Source of the DNA: Myxococcales bacterium 68-20
GTDB taxonomy: Bacteria; Myxococcota_A; Polyangia; Polyangiales; Polyangiaceae
Direction of reading: 5' to 3'
DNA length: 64,000 nt
Assembly (NCBI GenBank): GCA_001899635.1
Contig: MKVQ01000048.1
Coordinates: 372,001-436,000, forward strand
Of the stretch, positions 52,004 through 61,246 are shown in pieces; within the stretch, counting starts at the first letter, position 1; each line of letters opens with the position of its first letter. A model generated the notes under the pieces. The model did no database searches. It saw only the letters and a program-made list of their open reading frames with translations, and was not told the DNA's origin. Made by a program: the position numbers and the translations under genes.

Positions 52004-55000
52004 TCAGCGGCGCTGGGGTCGGCGGTCACGCGCCTCGTTCCGCCGCGCCATCGCCGCCCTTCGCGCATCCGCGCGGTCCTTGCTCTTCTCCATGGTCTTC
52101 GACGTTCCGTCGCCGCCGAGGAACTCGGCGAGCGAACGGATCGTCGGGAACCGGAACAGATCGGTGAGCGCCAGCGGGCGCGACAGCACGTCCTTGAGCC
52201 GGCGCTGCAGCTGCACCGTGAGGAGCGAGTGTCCTCCGAGATCGAAGAAGTTGTCGTCGAGACCGACGCGGTCGACCGAGAGCAGCTCGGTCCACACGGC
52301 GGCGATCTGTGTCTCGATCCCTTCGGCCGGTGGGGCGTAGGCGGCCGCGGTCCGAGCCGCGGCCTTGTCCGGCGCCGGGAGCGCCTTCCGATCGACCTTG
52401 CCGTTCGGCGTCAGCGGGAACTTCGGCAGGACGACGAAGGCGGACGGCACCATGTAGTCGGGCAGCTCGGCCCGAACGCTCGCCTTGAGCACATCGACAT
52501 CGATCGACTGGCCGGTCTCGGCGATGAGGTACGCGACGAGGCGCTTGTCACCCGGCGCGTCCTCGCGTGCCGCGACGACGACGTCGCGAACGCCGGCCTC
52601 CTTGCGGAGCTGCGCCTCGATCTCACCGAGCTCGATCCGGTAGCCGCGGATCTTCACCTGGAAGTCCATGCGGCCGAGGAAGTCGAGTGTCCCGTCCGGG
52701 CGGCGGCGCACCAGGTCGCCGGTTCGATAGAGACGGCCGCCCTGGCGGAACGGGTCGTCGACGAACCGCTCGGCCGTGAGCTCCGCGCGCTCGAAATAGC
52801 CTCGCGTGACTCCCTCACCGCCGATGTAGAGCTCTCCCGCCATCCCGAGCGGCACGAGCTCCCGCCGGCGGTCGAGGACGTAGAGCTGCGTGTTCGCGAT
52901 CGGCTCGCCGAGCGAGACCGCGGAGCCGTCCCCCGCGACACGCGCCGTCGACGACCAGATCGTCGTCTCGGTCGGGCCGTACATGTTGAGGATGTCGGCG
53001 GACGTCGCTGCCCGAAGCTCCGCCGCGAGCGCGGCGGGGAGAGCTTCACCGCCGACCATGACCTTCGAGAGGGCGCGGAGCGCGGCCCGCGACTCTTCAT
53101 CCGCGAGGATCATGCTCATCTGAGACGGCGTGCACTGCAGATGCGTCACCCCGTGGCGCTTCACCTGGGCGGCAAGCGTGTAGTCGGTGCCGGCGTCCAC
53201 CGGGGTGGTGGCGAGCGTCTTCAGCTCGTTCAGGTACTCGAGGTGCTCGAGCACCTTCGCCGACGGCACGCCGTAGTCGAGGAGGCAGCCGATGTCGTCG
53301 ACGCCGATCCCCTTCAGGCGATCGATGATCTTCAGGCACGACGCCGGCGTCCCGAAGAGACCGCTCGTCTCGTAGTAGCGGTTGAACGCGTGCTCGAGGA
53401 CGGCGTCGAGCTCCTCGGGGCTGAGCTCCTGCTCGTCGAAGATCTGCGCCGGCGTCTTCCCCGACTTGTCGGCCTTCTCCTTGAACGTGGGGAACGTCCA
53501 CGCCGCCGCCTTGATCAGATCGACGGAGCTCTTGAGGTATGCCTTCATCGGCTCACGCACGAGCCGGCGCACCTCGTCGGCATCCGGACCGACGAAGGTG
53601 TGGAGCATGACCGTCACCTGTCCCGGCCCCTCGTGCCCGGCGGCCTTGCGCGCCTCGCGGTAGACGCGGATCTTCTCGCCCACCTCATCGATCGTCTGGC
53701 CGAGCAAGTGGGTCAGGAGGTTCGCGCCGATCTCGCCCGCGGCGCGGAAGGTCTCGGGGTTGCCCGCGGCGGTGAGCCAGAACGGGAGCTCCTTCTGGAT
53801 CGGGCGGGGGAGCGTTCGAACCTCGATCTCCTTGCCGATCGGCGACGTCACCTTCAGCGTCTCGCCGCGCCACAGCTTCCGGACGATCTCGAGATCGTCG
53901 AGCATCGCCTGCTTCCGGTCCTTGAAGCGCTCCGGCTTGTAGATCACGAAGTCGTTCGGCTGCCATCCCGACGCGAACGAGATGCCGACGCGGCCACCGG
54001 ACAGGTTGTCGACGAGCGCCCACTCCTCCGCGACGCGGATCGGATGGTGGAGCGGCATGACGACGGACGCGGCGCGGAGGTGAATGTTCTTCGTGATCGT
54101 CGCCAGCGCGGCGGCGGCGACGGACGGGTTCGGGTAGAGCCCGCCGAAGGCATGGAAGTGACGCTCGGGCGTCCACACGGCGGAGAACCCGTTCTCGTCG
54201 GCGAAGCGCGCGCCTTCGAGCAGGAGCTTGTACTTGTCGCTCGCCTTGTTCTCGCCTTCGTCGCTCGCGAAGTACATGAGCGACATCGTGATCGGCAGCG
54301 CCTGGTTCGGAAGGTGAGCGCGCGCGAGCGCGGCATCGTCCGCCTTGTCCGAGTGGACGACGACCTTGAAACCGCGCGTGAGCGTCCAGAACAGCTCGAG
54401 GACCGAGATGTCGAACGAGAGGCTCGTCACGGCGAGCCAGGCCCCGGGCTCCTTGTGCTCGAGACGCTCGTCCATCCCGGCGAAGAAGTTGACGACGTTC
54501 CGGTGCTCGACCATCACGCCCTTCGGCTTGCCGGTGGAGCCCGACGTATAGATCACGTACGCGAGGTTGCTCGACGCGACCTTCGTCTCTGGCTTCGTCT
54601 TCGGAGCATCGGAGACTTCGCTCACGAAGATCGTCTCGCCGGTGTGAGCCGGGAAGCGGCCCGCAAGCTCGCGCTGCGTGACGAGCACTCTTGCGCCCGA
54701 GTCTTCGAGCATGAGCGCTAGGCGATCGCGCGGGTACGTCGGGTCGAGCGGGACGTAGGCGCCGCCCGCCTTCATCACGCCGAGCGTGGCGACGAGCATC
54801 TCGGCGCTCCGCTCGACCGACACCGCGACGAGAGAGTCCGGGCCGACGCCGAGCGCGACGAGACGATGCGCGAGCTGGTTCGCGCGCGCGTCGAGCTCGG
54901 CGTACGAGAGGGCCTGCTCGAGGTAGCAGACGGCTGGCGCATTCGGTGTGCGGGCTGCCTGCTCTTCGAAGAGCTGGTGAACGCAGACGTCGCGCCGGAA

Positions 55001-56668
55001 GTCGACAGCGGTGGCGTTGAAGTCGCCGACGATCCGCTTCTGCTCGTCCTCGGAGAGGAGCGGCTGCGCGCCAATCGGCGTCGTGCCGCTGCCAGCGGCG
55101 CCGGCGAGGAAGATCCCGAACTGTCGCTGCATCGACGCGATCGTCGCGCTCCCGAGGACGCGCGAGTCGGCGCACCACACCATCTCGCCGTTCTGTCCGA
55201 GCGCGATGGCGAGCGTGGCGTTCGCCGGCGGCGTGTAGTCGGCGACCGAAGCCGCGACCTCGATCGTGACCTGACCGAGCGCGCTGGTGATCGCCTGGGC
55301 ATTCGCGGCGAGCTGCGGATGGCGGGCGATCGTGTCACGCGGATACGTCCCACGTGTCCGCACGCGCTCGAGCTCGGCGCCCACGGACGCCACGAGAGCG
55401 TCGAAGCCTGCCTCCATCGCGACGTTCGCGCGGAACGGGACGTGGTGGGCGAACCAGCGCGGAGCGTCCACGATGCGCTCGCGCAGCGCCGGATCGCCGA
55501 AGGCGACATCGAACTGCTCGGCGTCGCACACGCGAGCGAGGTAGGCGAGCACGGCAGCAACGATGGCGTCGCTCCCGAGCGACCTCGCGGCGTCGGGGAT
55601 CACGAACGACGAGCGCGTGCTGCCCGAGTCGAGGAGCGCCGGATCGACGAGCGGGAGCTCGAGCGGGACGAGCGCTGCGAGCCGCTTGGTCCAGAACGAC
55701 TCGTACCGGCAGAGATCCTCGTGAAGCGCAGTGAGCCGCGTCGACTCGTCGTCCGAGATCCGCGGCAAGGTCGAGCCGACACGAAGGCCGTGCCGGGCCG
55801 CCCACTCGACGATCGCGACAGGGCTGCCGGAGAGGCACGTGAGCTCACGAACGGCGAGCGCGCCTTCGCCGCAGGCGACGACGAGCTCGTCGTCGAGCGT
55901 CAAGATCGTCCCGGGAGCACCGCTGCCGTCGACGCGGGCGGCGCTCTTCACCGCAACGAGCTCGTCGCCCGCGAGGATCTTCGCGAGCGTGAGCGGATTC
56001 TCGACGGGGCCGAAGTCGAGCGCACGCACGACCGCCTCGAGCGCGGTGGCGTCGCGATCCCAGCGCAGCGTACCGGCAGACTCAGGACGCTTGTGGCGTG
56101 CGAAGTAGTGCTTTTCCGCCGGCGGTTGCGGACGCGGCTCGGCGCGGCCCGACGTGAGCGCATCGGCGAGCGGGCCAAAGCTCTCGATCGCTGCTTCGTA
56201 GCAGCGCGTGTTGAGCGTGTAGCTCGTCTCCTCCGCCCCCAGCTCGAACGTCGTCTGGTGATAAATGGCGCCTGCGTCGACGTCCTCCGTCATCGCGTGC
56301 CACGTGATCCCGTGGCTCTCCTCACGATTGAAGAGGGCCCATGCCGTCGCGTACAGGCCGGCGTACCGCGGGAGCGGGCCGTCGTGGAAGTTGATCGCGC
56401 CCTTGCGCGCCTTCGCGATGACGTCGCCCGGGATCATCGTGAGGTTGGTGATGCTGAAGAAGTAGTCGAACGGCTCGGTCAGCCGTGCCGCGAGATCCTT
56501 CCCCGGCGCGACGACGGGAAGGCCCCGCTCCTCTGCCCAGCTCACGAGCTGCGGCGTCGCCGTGATGACACCACGAACGACGTGGCCTCGATCGAGCCAA
56601 GCCTCCGCGCAGTGGATCAGGAGCGACTCGCTACCAGCGAGATAACACGAGGACACTTGTTCGCGCAT
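52004..56668 (-). CDS. Starter NRPS: formyltransferase, partial C, A with inserted luciferase-like monooxygenase, PCP
   Basis: A 1554-residue initiation protein. Residues 1-290: formyltransferase domain of the Fmt/GART type with Asn93, His95 (AINFHDGPLP) and Asp131 (EDVDAGAIY). Residues about 310-535: only the C-terminal half of a condensation domain; the HHxxxDG motif is missing. Adenylation domain from about 560: YTSGSTGKPKG (707-717), FDISVLE (752-758), interrupted at about 790-1150 by an FMN-dependent luciferase-like monooxygenase (WTPERHFHAFGG, SFASGWQPNDF), resumed with NMYGPTE (1228-1234), YRTGDL and NGKVDR. PCP Ser1481. The pocket is about DILQMGMIWK, glycine-like. Expected chemistry: activate glycine, formylate its amine, and possibly oxidise the alpha carbon, then pass to the KS of the next protein. 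The tail is Arg/Lys-rich. Confidence 0.92.
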   Translation of the reverse strand: MREQVSSCYLAGSESLLIHCAEAWLDRGHVVRGVITATPQLVSWAEERGLPVVAPGKDLAARLTEPFDYFFSITNLTMIPGDVIAKARKGAINFHDGPLPRYAGLYATAWALFNREESHGITWHAMTEDVDAGAIYHQTTFELGAEETSYTLNTRCYEAAIESFGPLADALTSGRAEPRPQPPAEKHYFARHKRPESAGTLRWDRDATALEAVVRALDFGPVENPLTLAKILAGDELVAVKSAARVDGSGAPGTILTLDDELVVACGEGALAVRELTCLSGSPVAIVEWAARHGLRVGSTLPRISDDESTRLTALHEDLCRYESFWTKRLAALVPLELPLVDPALLDSGSTRSSFVIPDAARSLGSDAIVAAVLAYLARVCDAEQFDVAFGDPALRERIVDAPRWFAHHVPFRANVAMEAGFDALVASVGAELERVRTRGTYPRDTIARHPQLAANAQAITSALGQVTIEVAASVADYTPPANATLAIALGQNGEMVWCADSRVLGSATIASMQRQFGIFLAGAAGSGTTPIGAQPLLSEDEQKRIVGDFNATAVDFRRDVCVHQLFEEQAARTPNAPAVCYLEQALSYAELDARANQLAHRLVALGVGPDSLVAVSVERSAEMLVATLGVMKAGGAYVPLDPTYPRDRLALMLEDSGARVLVTQRELAGRFPAHTGETIFVSEVSDAPKTKPETKVASSNLAYVIYTSGSTGKPKGVMVEHRNVVNFFAGMDERLEHKEPGAWLAVTSLSFDISVLELFWTLTRGFKVVVHSDKADDAALARAHLPNQALPITMSLMYFASDEGENKASDKYKLLLEGARFADENGFSAVWTPERHFHAFGGLYPNPSVAAAALATITKNIHLRAASVVMPLHHPIRVAEEWALVDNLSGGRVGISFASGWQPNDFVIYKPERFKDRKQAMLDDLEIVRKLWRGETLKVTSPIGKEIEVRTLPRPIQKELPFWLTAAGNPETFRAAGEIGANLLTHLLGQTIDEVGEKIRVYREARKAAGHEGPGQVTVMLHTFVGPDADEVRRLVREPMKAYLKSSVDLIKAAAWTFPTFKEKADKSGKTPAQIFDEQELSPEELDAVLEHAFNRYYETSGLFGTPASCLKIIDRLKGIGVDDIGCLLDYGVPSAKVLEHLEYLNELKTLATTPVDAGTDYTLAAQVKRHGVTHLQCTPSQMSMILADEESRAALRALSKVMVGGEALPAALAAELRAATSADILNMYGPTETTIWSSTARVAGDGSAVSLGEPIANTQLYVLDRRRELVPLGMAGELYIGGEGVTRGYFERAELTAERFVDDPFRQGGRLYRTGDLVRRRPDGTLDFLGRMDFQVKIRGYRIELGEIEAQLRKEAGVRDVVVAAREDAPGDKRLVAYLIAETGQSIDVDVLKASVRAELPDYMVPSAFVVLPKFPLTPNGKVDRKALPAPDKAAARTAAAYAPPAEGIETQIAAVWTELLSVDRVGLDDNFFDLGGHSLLTVQLQRRLKDVLSRPLALTDLFRFPTIRSLAEFLGGDGTSKTMEKSKDRADARRAAMARRNEARDRRPQRR

Positions 56669-56793
56669 GTTTCGCCTGCCGTGGGATGGGAAAGGGACCC
56701 GCAGGGTAACGACCTCTCAGCCGGCCGGAAAGGGCTGCGATCTCACCAAATGGGTGACAACTTGGGGCTCGCGCCCCCCCTGCAGTGGTGTCG

Positions 56794-57486
56794 TCAGCGC
56801 TCCGCCACGGGCGGGATCTGGACGCTCGTCACGAGGATCTGCTCGGCCGAGAGCTCGCTGAACTTGCCGGAGACCACCGTCCCCGCGAGGAAGCCGCCCA
56901 CGTCGCGAAGGAACACGCCTCGAAAGGCCCCTCGAAGCGAGGGACTGCGCTCGAGCTTCGTGATCTCGATTCGGGCATCGGCGAAGTCCATGAACTCGTT
57001 GGTGCGCGGATATTGCGCCTTGTAGAGCGACTCCTTCGCCGAAAAGACGATCATTGCGAGCTGCTGCCGTTGGTCGAACGGCGCGGCCTCGACGAACGCG
57101 CGCTCCTCGTCGACCAGGATCCTGGGCCACAGGTCCTCGGAGAGGCGGAGCCGGTCCTCGACGTCGATGCCGAACGTGCCAGTCTCGTCGAGCCGGCCCA
57201 CGGCGGCGAAGGCCTTCTTGGTGCAGTGAGAGATGCTCCCGGTGAATCCCTCCGGCCAGATCGGCGCTCGCATCTCATCCTGGAGGATCGCGACGTCGTT
57301 CACTCCGAGCTGCGCGAGCGCAGCGCGCGCCAGCTTCCGTCCCGTTGCGAACTCGTGCCGACGCTTGTCGACCGCACGTGCGACGAGCAAGGCTTCGTTC
57401 GGGTGAAGCGAGGCTGACGCCGTGAAGTCGATCGGGCTCGTTCGGACGACCACCGGCCCCTCGAATAGCCCATCGAGCTCGTGCAT
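56794..57486 (-). CDS. 4'-phosphopantetheinyl transferase (Sfp/EntD superfamily)
   Basis: A 230-residue enzyme that attaches phosphopantetheine from CoA to carrier-domain serines. Signatures: WPEGFTGSISHC, the magnesium site GIDVE (Asp108, Glu110), and FSAKESLYKAQYP with Glu152. The FSAKES form and the ISHC stretch match the EntD group. ATG 57486 is preceded closely by GGAGGAG; an upstream GTG at 57501 has no site. It sits 125 bases before the formyltransferase NRPS and is the only such enzyme seen in the window, so it probably activates both assembly lines and the free ACP at 14751. Confidence 0.92.
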   Translation of the reverse strand: MHELDGLFEGPVVVRTSPIDFTASASLHPNEALLVARAVDKRRHEFATGRKLARAALAQLGVNDVAILQDEMRAPIWPEGFTGSISHCTKKAFAAVGRLDETGTFGIDVEDRLRLSEDLWPRILVDEERAFVEAAPFDQRQQLAMIVFSAKESLYKAQYPRTNEFMDFADARIEITKLERSPSLRGAFRGVFLRDVGGFLAGTVVSGKFSELSAEQILVTSVQIPPVAER

Positions 57487-57571
57487 CGCTCCTCCGGTCA
57501 CACCAAGAATCGCCGACGCGAGTGGCAGGTCACCGAGCTCGCCTGCCGGACATGCTCCCGCACGAGGTCGC

Positions 57572-58537
57572 TCAGGACGGCTCGCGCTGCAACCAGTCGA
57601 CGACGCTCGCCAGGCCGTCGTCCAGCTTCACGCGCGGTGACCACCCGAGCTCCTCGCGGGCCCGGGTGATGTCTGCGAACGTCGCGTCGACGTCACCGAG
57701 CGGAACGGGAGCGCGTTCGATCGTCACCGGGCGATTCGCCGCGCGGCTCATCGCATCCACGAGCTCAGCGAGCGTCACCGGCGCGCCCGACCCGAGGTTG
57801 TAGGGCCGCGCGCCCTTCGGCGCCTGGTCGATCGCGGCGACGAGACCACGGACGATGTCCTCGATGTGCGTGAAATCGCGACGCATCGAGCCGTCGCCGA
57901 ACATCGTGATCGGACGCCCGGCCAGGATCTTCCGGAGAAAGCTCGTGATCGCCATCTCCGGGCGCTGCCACGGTCCGTAGACGGTGAAGAAGCGGAGCAT
58001 CGGCGCGCGCATCTCCGGCGTCTTCCGGAGCATCGAGCTGACGACGAGCTCCGCGCTCCGTTTGCTCGCCGCGTACGGAGATTCGGGCACGATCGCCGGT
58101 GCATCCTCGGTCGCCGGGAGAGGCGTCGCGTTGCCGTACACGGACGAGCTCGACGCGAAGAGGAACAGCGAGCAGCCCGCGTTCTGCGCCGCCTGGAGCT
58201 GAACGGCCGTGCCCTCGACGTTGACGTCCTGGTAGCGCGCCGGATCGACGAACGAGGGACGCACGCCCGCGAGTCCGGCGAGATGAAGGACGCCGGTCAC
58301 CCCGGCCGAGAGCCGTGCCGCGAGCTCACGGTTCGTGACGCACCCCTCCTCGACGCTGAAGCGGTCACCGTGCTCCTTCTGCAGGACCTCGGCGTGGCGT
58401 CGCTTCAGTCGCTCCGGGTACGGCTCGTTCGAGAAGTCGTCGAGCACGCGGACGGTGTCCCCGCGCTGGAGCAGCGCCCGCGAGAGGTGATGACCGATGA
58501 AGCCGACGCCTCCCGTCAGGAACCACGTGCTCGACAT
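57572..58537 (-). CDS. NAD-dependent nucleotide-sugar epimerase (UDP-glucuronate/UDP-glucose 4-epimerase-like)
   Basis: A 321-residue extended SDR. Motifs: TGGVGFIGHH at the start, LHLAGLAGVRPSFVDP, SSSSVYGN, and catalytic Tyr-x-x-x-Lys in SPYAASKRSAE. RFFTVYGPWQRPEMA is typical of UDP-glucuronate epimerases. It starts nine bases before the preceding Ugd gene ends on the same strand, so the two form a pair: Ugd would make UDP-glucuronate and this enzyme would convert it to UDP-galacturonate. The acid sugar would serve the polysaccharide. Confidence 0.88.
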   Translation of the reverse strand: MSSTWFLTGGVGFIGHHLSRALLQRGDTVRVLDDFSNEPYPERLKRRHAEVLQKEHGDRFSVEEGCVTNRELAARLSAGVTGVLHLAGLAGVRPSFVDPARYQDVNVEGTAVQLQAAQNAGCSLFLFASSSSVYGNATPLPATEDAPAIVPESPYAASKRSAELVVSSMLRKTPEMRAPMLRFFTVYGPWQRPEMAITSFLRKILAGRPITMFGDGSMRRDFTHIEDIVRGLVAAIDQAPKGARPYNLGSGAPVTLAELVDAMSRAANRPVTIERAPVPLGDVDATFADITRAREELGWSPRVKLDDGLASVVDWLQREPS

Positions 58538-58546
58538 CGGCCGGCG

Positions 58547-59896
58547 CTACCTCTGGGACGGGCGATCGAGCGCCCGGCCCGACGCGTGCGCGACGCCGAT
58601 GCCCTGGTAGCGGAGCCCCGCCTTGAGGACGTCGGCGGGCTTCCAGATGTTGCGTGCATCGACGAGCAGCGGATTGGCCGAGCCGCTCGACACCAAGCGC
58701 TTCTTGATCTCGCCGAAGTTCGGCGCGCGATAGCTACGCCACTCGGTGAGGAGGATGACCGCGTGCGCGCCGTCGAGCGCCTCGTAGTCGCGATCGACGA
58801 CCCTCACCTTGGAGCCGAACAGCTTCCTGAAGTTCGGCCCGGCCTCGGGATCGTGGCCGGAGACGTTCGCGCCCTTGTCGAGCAGGACACGGGCGAGCTT
58901 CACGGCCGGAGATTCGCGGATGTCGTCCGTCTCCGGCTTGAATGCGAGCCCCCAGAGCGCGATCGTCTTCCCCTCGACACCGTCGAGCGCCTTGTCGACG
59001 AGTTGCGCGAGGAAGTGAGCCTGCTCCTCGTTCGCGAGGTGCGCAGCCTCGGCAACGCGCATCGGCACGGTGTGCTCGCGACCGAGCGCGACGAGCGCCT
59101 GGACGTCCTTCGGAAAGCACGATCCGCCGTAGCCGGGGCCCGCGTAGAGAAACTTCTTGCCGATGCGCGAGTCGGTGCCGACGCCCATGCGGACCGAGTG
59201 GATGTCGGCGCCGGTGGCGTGGCAGAGCCGCGAGAGCTCATTCATGAACGAGATCCGGATCGCGAGCATGGTGTTCGACGCGTATTTGATGAGCTCGCTC
59301 GAGCGCGGATCGGTGACGACGAGGCGCTCGCCGGAGAGCTGGAGCGGCGCGTAGAGATCGCGCATCGCCTGCCGGGCCTCTTCGCTCCGCGCGCCGACGA
59401 CGACACGGTCGGGCTTGAAGAAGTCGTTTACTGCGTCGCCTTCCTTCAGGAACTCGGGGTTCGACACGACCTCGAGCGTGACGTTCGCGGTCGTGAGCCG
59501 CGCCTGCACCGCGTCGCACGTGCCGACGGGGACGGTGCTCTTCACGACGACGAGCGCGTCCCGCGTGGCCGTCTTCGCGATCGTGTCGGCCGCCGACATG
59601 ACGTACGAGAGATCCGCGGCGCCGTCGGAGCCGGGCGGAGTCCCGACCGCGATGAAATAGGCATCGGCCGAGTCGAACGGCGCCGGGATCGACGTGCCGA
59701 AATGCAGGCGGCCGTTGCGCTGATTTCGATGGACCAGGTCGGCGAGCCCCGGCTCGTAGATCGGAACATGCCCCTCGTTCAGCTGCGCGACCTTTGCCGG
59801 ATCGATGTCGTACACGAGCACGTCGTGACCGAGATCGGACATTCCGGTTCCACTCACGAGGCCAACGTAACCCGCGCCGAAGACGACGATTCGCAT
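58547..59896 (-). CDS. ugd: UDP-glucose 6-dehydrogenase
   Basis: A 449-residue enzyme that oxidises UDP-glucose to UDP-glucuronate with two NAD+. The N-terminal fold starts MRIVVFGAGYVGLVSG, and the catalytic Cys260 lies in GPGYGGSCFPKD exactly at the family position. EVVSNPEFLKEGDAVNDF and WGLAFKPETDDIRESP are further signatures. ATG 59896 is the natural start although the frame is open to 60022. It is flanked by a glycosyltransferase and an epimerase on the same strand. It supplies a uronic acid donor, so the polysaccharide is probably acidic. Confidence 0.95.
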   Translation of the reverse strand: MRIVVFGAGYVGLVSGTGMSDLGHDVLVYDIDPAKVAQLNEGHVPIYEPGLADLVHRNQRNGRLHFGTSIPAPFDSADAYFIAVGTPPGSDGAADLSYVMSAADTIAKTATRDALVVVKSTVPVGTCDAVQARLTTANVTLEVVSNPEFLKEGDAVNDFFKPDRVVVGARSEEARQAMRDLYAPLQLSGERLVVTDPRSSELIKYASNTMLAIRISFMNELSRLCHATGADIHSVRMGVGTDSRIGKKFLYAGPGYGGSCFPKDVQALVALGREHTVPMRVAEAAHLANEEQAHFLAQLVDKALDGVEGKTIALWGLAFKPETDDIRESPAVKLARVLLDKGANVSGHDPEAGPNFRKLFGSKVRVVDRDYEALDGAHAVILLTEWRSYRAPNFGEIKKRLVSSGSANPLLVDARNIWKPADVLKAGLRYQGIGVAHASGRALDRPSQR

Positions 59897-60022
59897 TGAG
59901 GGGCAAAAACTATCCCCTAGGGCCACCAGCCGGCAAGCGTGCCGTCCAGCCGTGTCGGCGGGCTTCGCTCCACCGGGCTCCACGGGGGAATCAGGAAGGT
60001 ACGCCGGGCCGCACGGCGCCAC

Positions 60023-61213
60023 TCACCCGTTCGTGCGACCGGCGGGGCGCGACGTGCCGGACAGGAGATCGACGATCTGCTGCGTCGACTCTTTCCACGT
60101 CATGAGCCCGGGCAGCGCGACGCGCTTGGCGTCCTGGTCCGGAACGCCTCTCTCGCCCCGCGCCGCGAGCGACCGCTCGATCGCAGCCGCGAGCGCGCCG
60201 ACGTTCTCGGGAGGCACGAGCGCGCAATCCGTCCCCTCGGCGATCTCGGCGACGCCTCCGACCTGCGTCGCGACGAACGGCGTCCCGCAGGCAAGCGACT
60301 CGCGGAGCACGTTCGGGACCCCCTCGGAGCGGCTGGCAAGGATGGTCAGATCGGCGGCGCGGTACCAATCGGGCAGCCCTCGCTGATCGACCTTGCCGGC
60401 GAAGTGAACGACGCGGTCCTTCAAGCCGAGCCGTTCGGCCTGCGCCTCGAGCGCCGCCCTGCTCTTGCCGTCGCCGACGAGGTAAAGCGAGACGTCGCGC
60501 GTCTTCGCGACCACCGCCACCGCGTCGATGAGCACGTCGATGCCCTTCACCGGCAGAAGGCTCCCCACGGCGACGAGCATCCTGCCGCGCGGAGTGATAC
60601 CGAGCCTCTTCCGCGCCTCGACGGCCGAGCCCGGCGCGAAGAGGTCCTTGTCGACGCCCTGGTAGACGACATGGACCTTGTGCGAGGGGACGCCGAGCGC
60701 CCTTACGGCCCGCGCAAGGTCGCGACCGACCGTGATGACGGCGCTGTTCGCGTGGAGCGCGTCGATGACCGCCCGCTGCCGGCGCCCCGGCTCACGCGCG
60801 AGGACGAGCACGTCGGAGCCGCCGACGATCACCCCGGAGGGGATCCCCGCCGCGCGCGCGAAACGTGCGGCCACCGCACCGTCCGGATGCGCCCAGTAGC
60901 TGAGGACGGCCTCGGGGCGGAACTGGTCGAGCACGCGCGTCAGCGCAGCGCGGCTCGAGAGCGCCATGAACCGGTCGTACCGGCTCTGGAGCACCCGCGG
61001 CGGATAGGCGTACGTCGGGTATTCCGTCGGGATGCCGTCGAGGCCGTAGGCGGGCCGCGGATCGCGCCCACGCGGCTCCAGCCACCCCTTCGGCGACACG
61101 ACGCGCGCCTCGTGACCGAGATCCACGAGCGCCCGACACACGTGCTGGCAGTAGATGCCGAGCGTCACGTTCCACGAGCGCGGGAAGATGCTGCTGAAGA
61201 AGAGGACTCGCAT
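60023..61213 (-). CDS. Family 4 glycosyltransferase
   Basis: A 396-residue GT-B enzyme. The N-terminus MRVLFFSSIFPRSWNVTLGIY, the hinge VHVVYQGVDKDLFAP, the donor-binding domain (MLVAVGSLLPVKGIDVLIDA, LYLVGDGKSR) and the Glu-x7-Glu motif (ASRSEGVPNVLRESLACG) are all in place. It lies between another GT4 gene (33-base gap) and the Ugd gene (126-base gap) on the same strand. It probably adds one sugar of the lipid-linked repeat on the cytosolic face of the membrane; the linkage is unknown. Confidence 0.9.
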   Translation of the reverse strand: MRVLFFSSIFPRSWNVTLGIYCQHVCRALVDLGHEARVVSPKGWLEPRGRDPRPAYGLDGIPTEYPTYAYPPRVLQSRYDRFMALSSRAALTRVLDQFRPEAVLSYWAHPDGAVAARFARAAGIPSGVIVGGSDVLVLAREPGRRQRAVIDALHANSAVITVGRDLARAVRALGVPSHKVHVVYQGVDKDLFAPGSAVEARKRLGITPRGRMLVAVGSLLPVKGIDVLIDAVAVVAKTRDVSLYLVGDGKSRAALEAQAERLGLKDRVVHFAGKVDQRGLPDWYRAADLTILASRSEGVPNVLRESLACGTPFVATQVGGVAEIAEGTDCALVPPENVGALAAAIERSLAARGERGVPDQDAKRVALPGLMTWKESTQQIVDLLSGTSRPAGRTNG

Positions 61214-61246
61214 GGCCTTGTCGTTCGGTCGCTCTCGTCGTCTCGC

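Noticed and set aside
51923-54721. A 932-codon open frame antisense to the starter NRPS
   Set aside because: Low-complexity Arg/Glu/Val-rich shadow of a well-supported gene.
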